Below, in pieces: positions 1-5,944 of a DNA stretch of 25,880 nucleotides. The first letter of the stretch is position 1; the number at the start of each line of letters is the position of its first letter. The DNA is from Chloroflexota bacterium (lineage in GTDB: Bacteria > Chloroflexota > Limnocylindria > Limnocylindrales > CSP1-4). Below the pieces are notes generated by a model. It did no database searches, was not told where the DNA came from, and saw only the letters and a program-made list of their open reading frames with translations. The DNA lies in the NCBI GenBank assembly GCA_021790715.1, contig JAJYGK010000057.1, positions 1-25,880 on the forward strand. The letters run 5' to 3'. Both the position numbers and the translations under genes were made by a program.

Positions 1-102
1 CCGGGCGGCGGAGCGGTCCCGCAGATACTCCGACAACCGGAATGCGAACCCCGACAGGGGTCCTCGGTGAGGCCCCTCACCGTGTTGACTCGACTCGGCC
101 AT
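1..102 (-). CDS. 5' end of an unknown gene, leaving the window at its left edge
   Basis: An open frame starts with ATG at 102-100 and runs without a stop to base 1, giving 34 residues beginning MAESSQHGEG and continuing with SGFAFRLSEYLRDR, which has a normal protein-like composition. A GAGGA ribosome binding site lies seven bases before the ATG. The start is 27 bases after the stop of the upstream coiled-coil gene on the same strand, so the two could share a transcript. The visible part is too short to recognise a family. The main doubt is that a short open frame is easy to find in GC-rich DNA; the ribosome binding site and the tight spacing favour a real gene. Confidence 0.5.
   Translation of the reverse strand, partial: MAESSQHGEGPHRGPLSGFAFRLSEYLRDRSAAR
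65..82. repeat. Perfect 7-bp inverted repeat with GCCC loop
   Basis: CGGTGAG and CTCACCG flank a four-base loop. It lies within the first codons of the partial left-edge gene and about 50 bases beyond the stop of the coiled-coil gene. No T-run follows on either strand, so it is not a convincing intrinsic terminator; it could be an mRNA structure or chance in GC-rich DNA. Confidence 0.35.
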
Positions 103-129
103 GGTGCGTTCCTCGTGCCCCCTCGCCCA

Positions 130-1173
130 TCAGCCGCGCGAGCCCGACACAGCGGCGTGCGCTGCGACGTCCGCGGCGGCCAGCGCTGCGCGGTGCTCCG
201 CGATGAAGTGCAGGCGGGCCCGCACGCGCTCGGCCGAGTTCGTCGGGCGGGGCGCGTCGTCCGAGGTGTCGTCGGGAGCGGCGTGCGTGTCGGCCTCGGC
301 GGCCTCGGTCGCCTCGGTCGCCTCGGCATCGACCTCCGCACCCGCGGACGCGACCGTCCCCGGCACCTCCCACCAGGCGAGGCGGCGGGCAGGCACGGGC
401 TCCTCCGCGGGATCGGACGCCTCGGCCTCGGGTGTCCACGCGGCCGCGATCCCTGCTTCGGGGACCAGCTCCTCGACCTCCGGCTCTGCGTCGAACACCG
501 CCGCGGCCTCTGGCACCGTCGCGGCCTCTGGCACCGCCGCAGCCTCGGGCTCTGCCGCACGCTCCGGCTCGAGCTCCGCCTCCACGGCTGCCCGGACCTC
601 CTCCTCGACCGCTGTCGCCGTCGCCGGCTCCGCTGCCGCCGCCGGTTCCGCATCGGGGGCTTCGTTGCGGGCCCCGATCTCGTCGAGCGGCCCGAGCAGG
701 GGGACGCGCGCGGCCAGCTCGGCGATGCGGGCGGGGTCCACCTCGGTGTCGAGGCGCGCGAAGAACGCGTCGAGCGCAGCGCGGTAGCCCCGGACCGCCT
801 CCTCGACGCGGGTGATCTCGCCCTGCAGGTGCGCCTCGTGCGCCGCCAGGCGCTGCTGCAGCTCGCCGCGCGCGGCGGCGAGGCGGTGGTCGCGCTCCGC
901 GTTCAGGCGCTCGAGCTCGCCGGTGGCCCAGGTCTCGACGGCCTGCGCTTCCTGCTCGTTCGCCGCGCGCAGCCCGTCGACCTCGCTCGCGGCGCGCGCG
1001 TGCAGGGCCCCGAGGTACGCCGCCTGGCGCTCGTCGGCGTCGCTCACGAGGCGGCCGTGGCGGGCGCGCGCAGCGCCGTGCATGGCCTCCGCGAGGTCGG
1101 TGCGGAAGGCGGAGCGGTGCTCGTCCCCGCCGCCTGCCTCGGGCCCGGCGTCCACGGGCCGCTCTCCGTCCAT
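130..1173 (-). CDS. Coiled-coil, Ala/Glu-rich hypothetical protein
   Basis: No family is recognised in this 347-residue protein. The ATG at 1173-1171 was chosen because a perfect GGAGGT ribosome binding site lies seven bases upstream; an upstream extension of 32 residues is possible but Arg-rich and unlikely. Residues of about 20-140 form a long helical, charged segment with heptad-like spacing (for example ETWATGELERLNAERDHRL), expected to be a coiled coil. Residues of about 165-300 are low-complexity Ala/Glu/Pro with short repeats (PEAA units), probably disordered. The last 35 residues (SAERVRARLHFIAEHRAALA) look helical again. No signal peptide or membrane segment is seen. This arrangement resembles scaffold or cell-division-type proteins only in general character; function is unknown. 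Confidence 0.75.
   Translation of the reverse strand: MDGERPVDAGPEAGGGDEHRSAFRTDLAEAMHGAARARHGRLVSDADERQAAYLGALHARAASEVDGLRAANEQEAQAVETWATGELERLNAERDHRLAAARGELQQRLAAHEAHLQGEITRVEEAVRGYRAALDAFFARLDTEVDPARIAELAARVPLLGPLDEIGARNEAPDAEPAAAAEPATATAVEEEVRAAVEAELEPERAAEPEAAAVPEAATVPEAAAVFDAEPEVEELVPEAGIAAAWTPEAEASDPAEEPVPARRLAWWEVPGTVASAGAEVDAEATEATEAAEADTHAAPDDTSDDAPRPTNSAERVRARLHFIAEHRAALAAADVAAHAAVSGSRG
302..328. repeat. 9-bp tandem repeat, three units
   Basis: GCCTCGGTC occurs twice in a row and is followed by a variant GCCTCGGCA. It encodes the Glu-Ala-Thr repeats in the disordered part of the coiled-coil protein and probably arose by slippage. Confidence 0.6.
503..556. repeat. 18-bp tandem repeat, three units
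   Basis: Two nearly identical units, GCGGCCTCTGGCACCGTC and GCGGCCTCTGGCACCGCC, are followed by a diverged third. They encode Val-Pro-Glu-Ala-Ala-type repeats in the disordered part of the coiled-coil protein. A site of likely length variation between strains. Confidence 0.6.
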
Positions 1174-1360
1174 GGCTGGTACCTCCGTGCGCTGCGCGCA
1201 CTGCCGCCTCGGGGGACGCCTCCGTGCCCGGGACGCTAGCGGCACCGGCACGGCCCGGCTATCGATCAAATGTGCTAGTACTCGCGGGGGGAGGGGAGGT
1301 CAACTCGGGCGGAGGGCAGTCTCGCTCGCCGGCGCTCGCCGCGGCGGGCCGGGGCGGCGA

Positions 1361-2449
1361 TCACACGCGCGCGCGGTCCGTCTCCGGCTGATCGCGCCGT
1401 GCGGAATCGTGCCGCACCGGCAGGTCGTCGTAGCCCTTCCACCGGTAGAACAGCGTCGAGAGCACCCAGCTCACGACGAAGATCCCCACGATCGCGAGGC
1501 CGACCAGGCCGAAGTCCAGGTGGTTCGTGACCGACCAGATGCCGCCGGTCAGTCCGAGCTCGCCGCCGATCACGCTGAGCGCCTCGAGCCCGCCGATGAC
1601 GAAGGCGATGATCACCGAGACGAGCGTGATGTTCAGGTTGTAGTAGAGCTTCCGGATCGGCTTCAGGTACGCCCAGCCGTAGGCACCCAGCATCAGCACG
1701 CCGTCGCTCGTGTCGACGAGGGACATGCCGGCCGCGAAGATCATCGGCAGGAGCAGGATGAACCAGATCGGCACGTGGCTCGCTCCCGACGTCGCGGCGA
1801 GCCCGAGCAGGGCGACCTCGCTGGCCGTGTCGAACCCGAGCCCGAACAGGACGCCCAGCGGGTACATGTGCCAGCTGCGACGGATGAGCCGCAGGGCCGG
1901 CCGGAAGACGCGCGCGAGCAGACCGCGGTTGCTCAGGTAGTCGTCGAGCGTCTGCTCGTCGTAGCCCCCGCCGTCCGACACCTGCCGGAACATGCGGTAC
2001 ACGTCGAGCAGCACGACCAGGTTGATCAGGCCGATCAGCAGCAGGAACGCCGCCGAGACGCTCGTGCCGATCAGCCCGCCGAGCGTGCGCAGGCTCGGCA
2101 CGTCGCTGATGACGGCGGCCGAGGCCGCGATCGCGACGGACAGGAACACGACCACCGTCGAGTGTCCGAGCGAGAAGAACAGCCCCACGGCGACGGGGCG
2201 CTGGCCGTCCTGCATCAGCTTGCGGGTCGTGTTGTCGATCGCGGCGATGTGGTCGGCATCCACGGCGTGCCGGAGGCCGAAGGAGTAGGCGAGGAACGCG
2301 GCGGGGAGCAGGATCGGGTACCGCGCCGATGCCAGCAGGGTCAGGCCCCAGGCCGCGACGTTGAACGAGAGCAGGAACGCGTAGACGCCGACGATCCGAC
2401 GGCGGAGATCCCTGGACGACGCGAAGATGCTGGCGGCGTGCGAGAACAC
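1361..2449 (-). CDS. NicO/HoxN-NixA family nickel/cobalt permease
   Basis: This 362-residue integral membrane protein belongs to the high-affinity Ni2+/Co2+ permease family. The family signature H-X4-DH is present as HAVDADHI (residues 61-68), as are the other family motifs: LGHSTVV (94-100), LGFDTASE (204-211) and GMSLVDTSDG (241-250). About eight hydrophobic segments alternate with loops, and a hydrophilic loop lies around 155-190, as expected. Start is GTG at 2449-2447 behind a GGGGG ribosome binding site; no ATG is available nearby. Metal choice (Ni, Co or both) cannot be read from the sequence. A palindrome and a possible promoter lie 30-75 bases upstream, and a Fur-family regulator is encoded two genes away, so metal-dependent repression is likely. 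No nickel or B12 enzyme is visible in the window. Confidence 0.93.
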   Translation of the reverse strand: MFSHAASIFASSRDLRRRIVGVYAFLLSFNVAAWGLTLLASARYPILLPAAFLAYSFGLRHAVDADHIAAIDNTTRKLMQDGQRPVAVGLFFSLGHSTVVVFLSVAIAASAAVISDVPSLRTLGGLIGTSVSAAFLLLIGLINLVVLLDVYRMFRQVSDGGGYDEQTLDDYLSNRGLLARVFRPALRLIRRSWHMYPLGVLFGLGFDTASEVALLGLAATSGASHVPIWFILLLPMIFAAGMSLVDTSDGVLMLGAYGWAYLKPIRKLYYNLNITLVSVIIAFVIGGLEALSVIGGELGLTGGIWSVTNHLDFGLVGLAIVGIFVVSWVLSTLFYRWKGYDDLPVRHDSARRDQPETDRARV

Positions 2450-2486
2450 GTGCTACCCCCGAAAGGCCGAGTCTGGCTGCCGGCGG

Positions 2487-2515
2487 ATGGTAGACCGGAA
2501 TGGCTCTTACTGCAA
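2487..2515 (-). promoter_or_regulatory. Possible promoter of the Ni/Co permease gene
   Basis: On the minus strand TTGCAG (2515-2510) and TACCAT (2492-2487) are 17 bases apart and resemble -35 and -10 elements, the -35 only weakly. Transcription would start near 2480, about 30 bases before the GTG. The upstream element overlaps the TGCAA palindrome, as expected for a repressor site. Confidence 0.35.
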
Positions 2516-2524
2516 TTCGTTGCA
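2511..2524. promoter_or_regulatory. Palindrome TGCAA-N4-TTGCA upstream of nicO, candidate Fur-family operator
   Basis: TGCAATTCGTTGCA is a perfect 5-bp inverted repeat with a four-base centre, placed about 62 bases before the permease start in an AT-richer patch of an otherwise very GC-rich intergenic stretch. It resembles the published Streptomyces nickel regulator Nur motif (tTGCaa-N5-ttGCAA), but the centre is one base shorter. A Fur-family gene lies close by. The role as an operator is inference. Confidence 0.5.
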
Positions 2525-2624
2525 TGTGCGTGAAGACGCAGCAAGGAGAGGAGCCCGTGACCGGGGCGAGGGACCCCCGTGCCGGGGCCGAGGGATCCCG
2601 TGCAGGGGAACGGCGGCGTGCCCG

Positions 2625-3314
2625 TCAGGGGGCAGGCGGCAGGTCCAGCTCGAGCTGCGGGACGACGTCCTCGACGGCGACGTCGGCCCGGGCGCGCCGC
2701 GGAGAGTGCCGCCGCCGACGTGTCACGCCGTCGGCGAGCAGCGGCTCTCCCACGATCGCGGCGAGCCGCTCGGCGAGATCCCACCAGTCCGTCGCCGCGG
2801 TGACGTCGGACGCACGGATCGAGACGAGGCGGTCCGCGCGCACGAGATCCGGCAGCACGCGGTCCAGGATCCCCTCGATCTCGTCCCGGAACGCGCTGCT
2901 CGTGCTGCGGACGCCGTCCGCGCGCAGCGCGATGTCCGGGAGCAGGCGCACGACCAGGTCGTAGGTGCCCGACCAGGCCCGCACGAACGGCTCCACGTGG
3001 AACCGGTCCGTCATGCGGCATGCCCGCAGGTAGTAGGCGAAGTTGTCCATGACGCCGCGGTCGGTGACGAGCGCCTCCGCCTTCGGCGCGAGCTCGAGCT
3101 CCTGGCGGACCTGCGAGACGAGGACCCACAGCTGGGCCTCGCCGGTGGCGCCCTCGTTGATCGGGAGCGGGTTGTCGCGGACGACCTCGCGGCCGTACTC
3201 CACCGACCTGCCGGCTCGCTGGAGCTCGCCCACGAACGCGTGCGCCGCGGTCGTCTTGCGGATGCCGTGGGAGCCGACGAAGGCGATCTTCGCGTGGCGC
3301 GCCCAGGCGCTCAC
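2625..3314 (-). CDS. P-loop ATPase of the NadR-kinase/AAA_28-like type
   Basis: A 229-residue cytosolic protein with a P-loop at residues 14-22 (GSHGIRKTT). The family normally has Gly before the Lys; here it is Arg, which is unusual, although Lys-Thr-Thr is kept. REVVRDNPLPIN (42-53) and LVTDRGVMDNFAYY (82-95) match in position the REY and Walker-B-like regions of the nicotinamide-riboside-kinase-like ATPases (Pfam AAA_28). The C-terminus is Arg-rich then acidic. The GTG start overlaps the stop of the Fur-family gene by four bases (GTGA), so the two are translationally coupled, and the Ni/Co permease gene follows 175 bases downstream with its own likely promoter. The substrate is unknown; nucleotide or nucleoside phosphorylation is the family precedent. 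A metal-related role is suggested only by context. Confidence 0.75.
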   Translation of the reverse strand: MSAWARHAKIAFVGSHGIRKTTAAHAFVGELQRAGRSVEYGREVVRDNPLPINEGATGEAQLWVLVSQVRQELELAPKAEALVTDRGVMDNFAYYLRACRMTDRFHVEPFVRAWSGTYDLVVRLLPDIALRADGVRSTSSAFRDEIEGILDRVLPDLVRADRLVSIRASDVTAATDWWDLAERLAAIVGEPLLADGVTRRRRHSPRRARADVAVEDVVPQLELDLPPAP

Positions 3315-3784
3315 GACGACGCGCAGCTCTCGCAGCGGCCGAAGATCGAAAGGTGGCTCACGTCCACGTCGAAGTGGTAGCGGCGGTGGATCTGGCCCAG
3401 GAAGTCGCCCAGCTCGTCGCCGCCGATCTCGTGTGTGGCACCGCAGACGCGGCAGATGAGGTGCGCGTGCGGCGCCTCATCCGCGGGCTGGAACTCCTCG
3501 CGCCCCTCCGCGTCATGGATGTGGGTGATGAGCCCGAGGTCCTCGAGCAGGTCGAGCGTCCGGTAGACGGTGGACGGCACGAAATCCGGATCGCGCTCCA
3601 CGCAGCGCTCGACCAGCTGGGTCGCCGTCACGTGGCCGTCGAACTCCGACAGGGCGGCGACCACGGCCCGGCGCTGCGGCGTGAGGCGCAGGTGGCGTCG
3701 CCGCAGCAGCGCGGCGACGTCGGGCCACTGGAGGCGGCCCGGGTGCTCGGGCGCGGGACTCCGCCCGGCCGTCGAGGCGGTCAC
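3311..3784 (-). CDS. Fur-family metal-dependent transcriptional regulator (Fur/Zur/Nur type)
   Basis: A 157-residue DNA-binding repressor. The winged-helix domain covers about residues 18-95, with LTPQRRAVVAAL (34-45) and the recognition-helix region PSTVYRTLDLLEDLGLI (70-86). The dimerisation/metal domain follows with HAHLICRVCG (106-115), and CESC (151-154), giving the two CXXC pairs of the structural zinc site; His88, His90, Glu97, His106, His108, His133 and His137 are candidate sensor ligands. The GTG start at 3784-3782 was chosen because it overlaps the upstream stop by four bases, has GGGGAGGG nine bases upstream, and removes an unrelated Arg-rich extension. The metal sensed cannot be decided by eye; the neighbouring Ni/Co permease and the TGCAA palindrome favour a nickel sensor (Nur-like), with Fur or Zur as alternatives. 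Confidence 0.9.
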   Translation of the reverse strand: MTASTAGRSPAPEHPGRLQWPDVAALLRRRHLRLTPQRRAVVAALSEFDGHVTATQLVERCVERDPDFVPSTVYRTLDLLEDLGLITHIHDAEGREEFQPADEAPHAHLICRVCGATHEIGGDELGDFLGQIHRRYHFDVDVSHLSIFGRCESCASS

Positions 3785-4095
3785 CGCGGTGCGCCCTCCC
3801 CGGGATCGAGGCGGACGGCGCGCCCCTCCACGATGCCGGCACGATCCCGGCGCCCGCGCGCCCGCTGCCACCAGGCCGGCAACCCGCTGAACGGGACGAG
3901 GTAGAGGAGCACGAGGAGCGGCAGCAGGTAGCGGCCGAGACCCTCGAACTCGATCGCGAGCAGCCCCAAGCCCAGGAGCGCCGCGAGGTAGCCGGCGCGC
4001 CACTCGAGGCCGGCGCCCGCGATCCACAGCCGCCGCGCCGGCAGCAGCGCGAGCAGGAACAGGACGAACAGGAGGCCGAGGGTCAGGTAGCCCAC
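3781..4095 (-). CDS. Small three-segment membrane protein, unknown function
   Basis: A 104-residue protein with three hydrophobic stretches at about residues 3-19, 35-49 and 54-69, followed by a basic, then Arg/Glu-rich cytoplasmic tail. I do not recognise a family. GTG start at 4095-4093 has only a weak GACGGG ribosome binding site, and no in-frame ATG is nearby. Its stop overlaps the GTG of the Fur-family gene by four bases, making it the first gene of a short operon (membrane protein, regulator, ATPase). It is divergent from the hydrolase gene, with 53 bases between the two starts. Confidence 0.65.
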   Translation of the reverse strand: MGYLTLGLLFVLFLLALLPARRLWIAGAGLEWRAGYLAALLGLGLLAIEFEGLGRYLLPLLVLLYLVPFSGLPAWWQRARGRRDRAGIVEGRAVRLDPGEGAPR

Positions 4096-4136
4096 CCCGT
4101 CATGGTACGCGCCGACGGTGCCGCGGCGCGAAGGGC

Positions 4137-4142
4137 GATACT
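4137..4142 (+). promoter_or_regulatory. Possible -10 element for a leaderless hydrolase transcript
   Basis: GATACT ends seven bases before the GTG start of the hydrolase, so transcription would begin at or next to the start codon. The same hexamer is the -10 of the tRNA promoter further on. No good -35 is seen. Confidence 0.35.
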
Positions 4143-4148
4143 CGTCCG

Positions 4149-5018
4149 GTGCAACGGGATCGTGAGCGACCGAACGTCCTCGTCGTCGGCGGCTTCTCGA
4201 CGTCGCCCTTCATGTACCTGCCCATGGTGGAGCGCCTGCGCGTGCGCGGCGCCGCCCTGGTCTCCATCGCCCCGATCTGGCTTCCCGACTGGATCGTCGC
4301 GTCGCAGCTCGGCCTCGGCCCGCTCGCCAGGCGGACCGCTCGTGCGGTCGCGCGGGTCTGGCGTGAGGGCGGACGCCGGCCGTTGATCGTGGTGGGCCAC
4401 TCCGCCGGCGGCATCCTGGCGCGGCTCGCGGTCTCGCCGGTGCCGTACCGAGGCTACGGGACCGGCGTGGGCGACGCGGTCGGCGCGATCGTGACGCTCG
4501 GCACGCCGCACCGGGTGGCGGCTCCGGCGGCGCAGGGAGGGGCAGGCCGGTGGCGCCGGCGGGGACAGGATTCCGGCGCGGACGCGGCAGCCTTCCTGCG
4601 GGCGAACCTGCCGGTCGAGCGGCTCGCACCCCGCACCGCCACCATCACGGTCGCCTCCACGCACGTGCCCGGCCGGCCGCGTGCCGGCGAGGACCGGCCG
4701 CTCCGGCACGCGTTCGCGGGCTCGATGTACGCCGCCATGCTCGGGGAGGCGGCGCGCGACGGGTACGGCGACGGGCTGATCCCGACCGAATCCGCCCTGC
4801 TCGAGGGCGCGACGCAGGTGACGCTGCCCGACGTCGTGCACGGCCAGCTGGGCGGCGGCCCCTGGTACGGGAGCGACGGAGCCATCGACGCGTGGTGGCC
4901 GGTGGCGCTCGCGGCGTGGCGCGAGGCGCTCGCGGCACGTGCAGGCGCCGACGATGCCGGGCGCGCCGCGGATCGGGCTCCGCAGGAGAACCGGCCCGAG
5001 GACCCGCCCGTCGTTTGA
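4149..5018 (+). CDS. Alpha/beta hydrolase, lipase/esterase-like
   Basis: A 289-residue protein with the alpha/beta hydrolase layout. VLVVGGFSTSP (10-20) forms the first strand and oxyanion region, and GHSAGG (83-88) is the nucleophile elbow with Ser85. A later GYGDGLIP supplies the likely catalytic Asp, and LPDVVHGQ near residue 237 the catalytic His. TLGTPH after the elbow is typical of triacylglycerol-lipase/PGAP1-like members. No signal peptide is evident, so it probably acts in the cytosol. The GTG start was chosen because upstream reading gives nothing protein-like; AAGGG is about 12 bases upstream, but the transcript may be leaderless. The C-terminal 25 residues are polar and probably disordered. 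The stop codon overlaps the -35 element of the tRNA promoter. Substrate unknown. Confidence 0.85.
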   Translation: MQRDRERPNVLVVGGFSTSPFMYLPMVERLRVRGAALVSIAPIWLPDWIVASQLGLGPLARRTARAVARVWREGGRRPLIVVGHSAGGILARLAVSPVPYRGYGTGVGDAVGAIVTLGTPHRVAAPAAQGGAGRWRRRGQDSGADAAAFLRANLPVERLAPRTATITVASTHVPGRPRAGEDRPLRHAFAGSMYAAMLGEAARDGYGDGLIPTESALLEGATQVTLPDVVHGQLGGGPWYGSDGAIDAWWPVALAAWREALAARAGADDAGRAADRAPQENRPEDPPVV

Positions 5019-5043
5019 CCGATCCGCCGGAGAGCGCGATACT
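5015..5043 (+). promoter_or_regulatory. Promoter of the initiator tRNA gene
   Basis: TTGACC (5015-5020) and GATACT (5038-5043) are separated by exactly 17 bases, a near-consensus vegetative promoter. The -35 overlaps the stop codon of the hydrolase. The predicted start point (about 5049-5050) coincides with the first base of the tRNA. Confidence 0.65.
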
Positions 5044-5048
5044 ACCCG

Positions 5049-5123
5049 TGCGGGGTGGAGCAGCGGCAGCTCGTCGGGCTCATAACCCGAAGGTCGGCGG
5101 TTCGAATCCGTCCCCCGCAACCA
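5049..5123 (+). tRNA. Initiator tRNA-fMet (CAU), CCA encoded
   Basis: A complete 75-base cloverleaf. Acceptor TGCGGGG pairs with CCCCGCA, D stem GAGC/GCTC, anticodon stem TCGGG/CCCGA, loop CTCATAA with anticodon CAT at 5081-5083, T arm GGCGG-TTCGAAT-CCGTC, discriminator A, and genomic CCA at 5121-5123. The three consecutive G-C pairs in the anticodon stem and the A11:U24 pair are the known marks of the initiator. The first pair is U1:A72 rather than the C1xA72 mismatch of E. coli, a weak pair that should still permit formylation. Confidence 0.96.
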
Positions 5124-5137
5124 GCTGCCTATCGACC

Positions 5138-5171
5138 GAACGACCCTGGGACCCGCCTCCCGGGGTCGTTC
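5138..5171 (+). terminator. Strong intrinsic terminator after the initiator tRNA
   Basis: GAACGACCC (5138-5146) pairs with GGGTCGTTC (5163-5171). The stem continues inward through a G-T pair and four further pairs to a six-base loop, about 14 pairs in all, followed by TCTTTCC on the plus strand. It ends the tRNA transcript. The convergent permease gene stops at 5186, so the same stem may also help end that transcript, although no T-run follows on the minus side. Confidence 0.8.
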
Positions 5172-5185
5172 TCTTTCCCGCCCGC

Positions 5186-5944
5186 CTACTCCGTGCGGAA
5201 CGTCAGCAGCGTCGCCGCGACGAGCGCCACCGCCCAGGCGGCGAGTCCGGCCGCCTGCAGCGGATCGATCGTGCCTCCCGGCTCCAGCGTGCCGCGCAGG
5301 AGTCCCGCGAGCTCGGCCGGTGGCAGGAGCGAGGCGGGCACTGCGATCGCCGCCGGCAGGTGGTCGAGCGGGATGACGATCCCGCCGAGCAGCAGGAAGA
5401 CCAGGTAGAGGCCGTTCGCCACGGCCAGGACGGCCTCCGCGCGCAGCGCGCCCGCGAGCAGCAGCCCCATGGCGGCGAATGCGACCGAGCCCAGGAGCAG
5501 CCACGGCAGCGCCGCGATCACGCCGCCGAGGACCCCGCCGCTGGGTGCCCACCCGAGCAGCACGGCGACGATCGCGATCAGCACGACCTGCACGACCTCG
5601 GTGACGACCACGGCCAGCGTCTTCGCGCCCAGCAGGGCCGGCCGGGGAAGGGGAGAGCCGCCCAGTCGCTTGAGCACCCCGTAGGAACGCTCGAAGGCGG
5701 TGGCGATCCCGAGCGAGACGAGGCCGGTCGAGACGATCGCGAGCGCGAGGATGCCGGGCGCGACCTGGTCGACCTGGCGGCCGCCGAACGACGGTGGCGG
5801 GAGCAGCGGCACCGCCGAGAAGAAGACCAGCAGCAGCAGCGGGATCGCGAGCGTCACCAGCAGGTTCTCGCCGCGGCGGACGGTGAGCAGCAGCTCGACG
5901 CGTGCCTGCGCCACGAACGCGCGCCAGGCGAGCGCGGGGCTCAC
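5186..5944 (-). CDS. ABC-2 type exporter permease
   Basis: A 252-residue membrane protein with an N-terminal cytoplasmic helix (RAFVAQARVELLLTVRRGEN) followed by about six hydrophobic segments, the layout of ABC-2 (DrrB/NodJ-like) permeases. FERSYGVLKRLGGSPLPR in the second cytoplasmic loop is the family's conserved coupling region (typically ER..G....L..TP). The GTG start at 5944-5942 overlaps the stop of the ATPase gene by four bases (GTGA), so the two are made together. The cargo is unknown. Position downstream of a cytochrome oxidase assembly group suggests a link to heme or respiratory maturation, but drug or lipid export is equally possible. Confidence 0.88.
   Translation of the reverse strand: MSPALAWRAFVAQARVELLLTVRRGENLLVTLAIPLLLLVFFSAVPLLPPPSFGGRQVDQVAPGILALAIVSTGLVSLGIATAFERSYGVLKRLGGSPLPRPALLGAKTLAVVVTEVVQVVLIAIVAVLLGWAPSGGVLGGVIAALPWLLLGSVAFAAMGLLLAGALRAEAVLAVANGLYLVFLLLGGIVIPLDHLPAAIAVPASLLPPAELAGLLRGTLEPGGTIDPLQAAGLAAWAVALVAATLLTFRTE

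Noticed and set aside
812..2533. Long plus-strand open frame opposite the coiled-coil and permease genes
   Set aside because: Its translation is Arg/Ala/Asp/Gln-rich with no motif, and it is antisense to the clearly recognisable NicO permease; it is a by-product of high GC.
2450..2624. Cobalamin or Ni/Co riboswitch upstream of the permease
   Set aside because: The spacer is short, no B12-box-like sequence or multi-stem fold is evident, and the palindrome is a better candidate for control.
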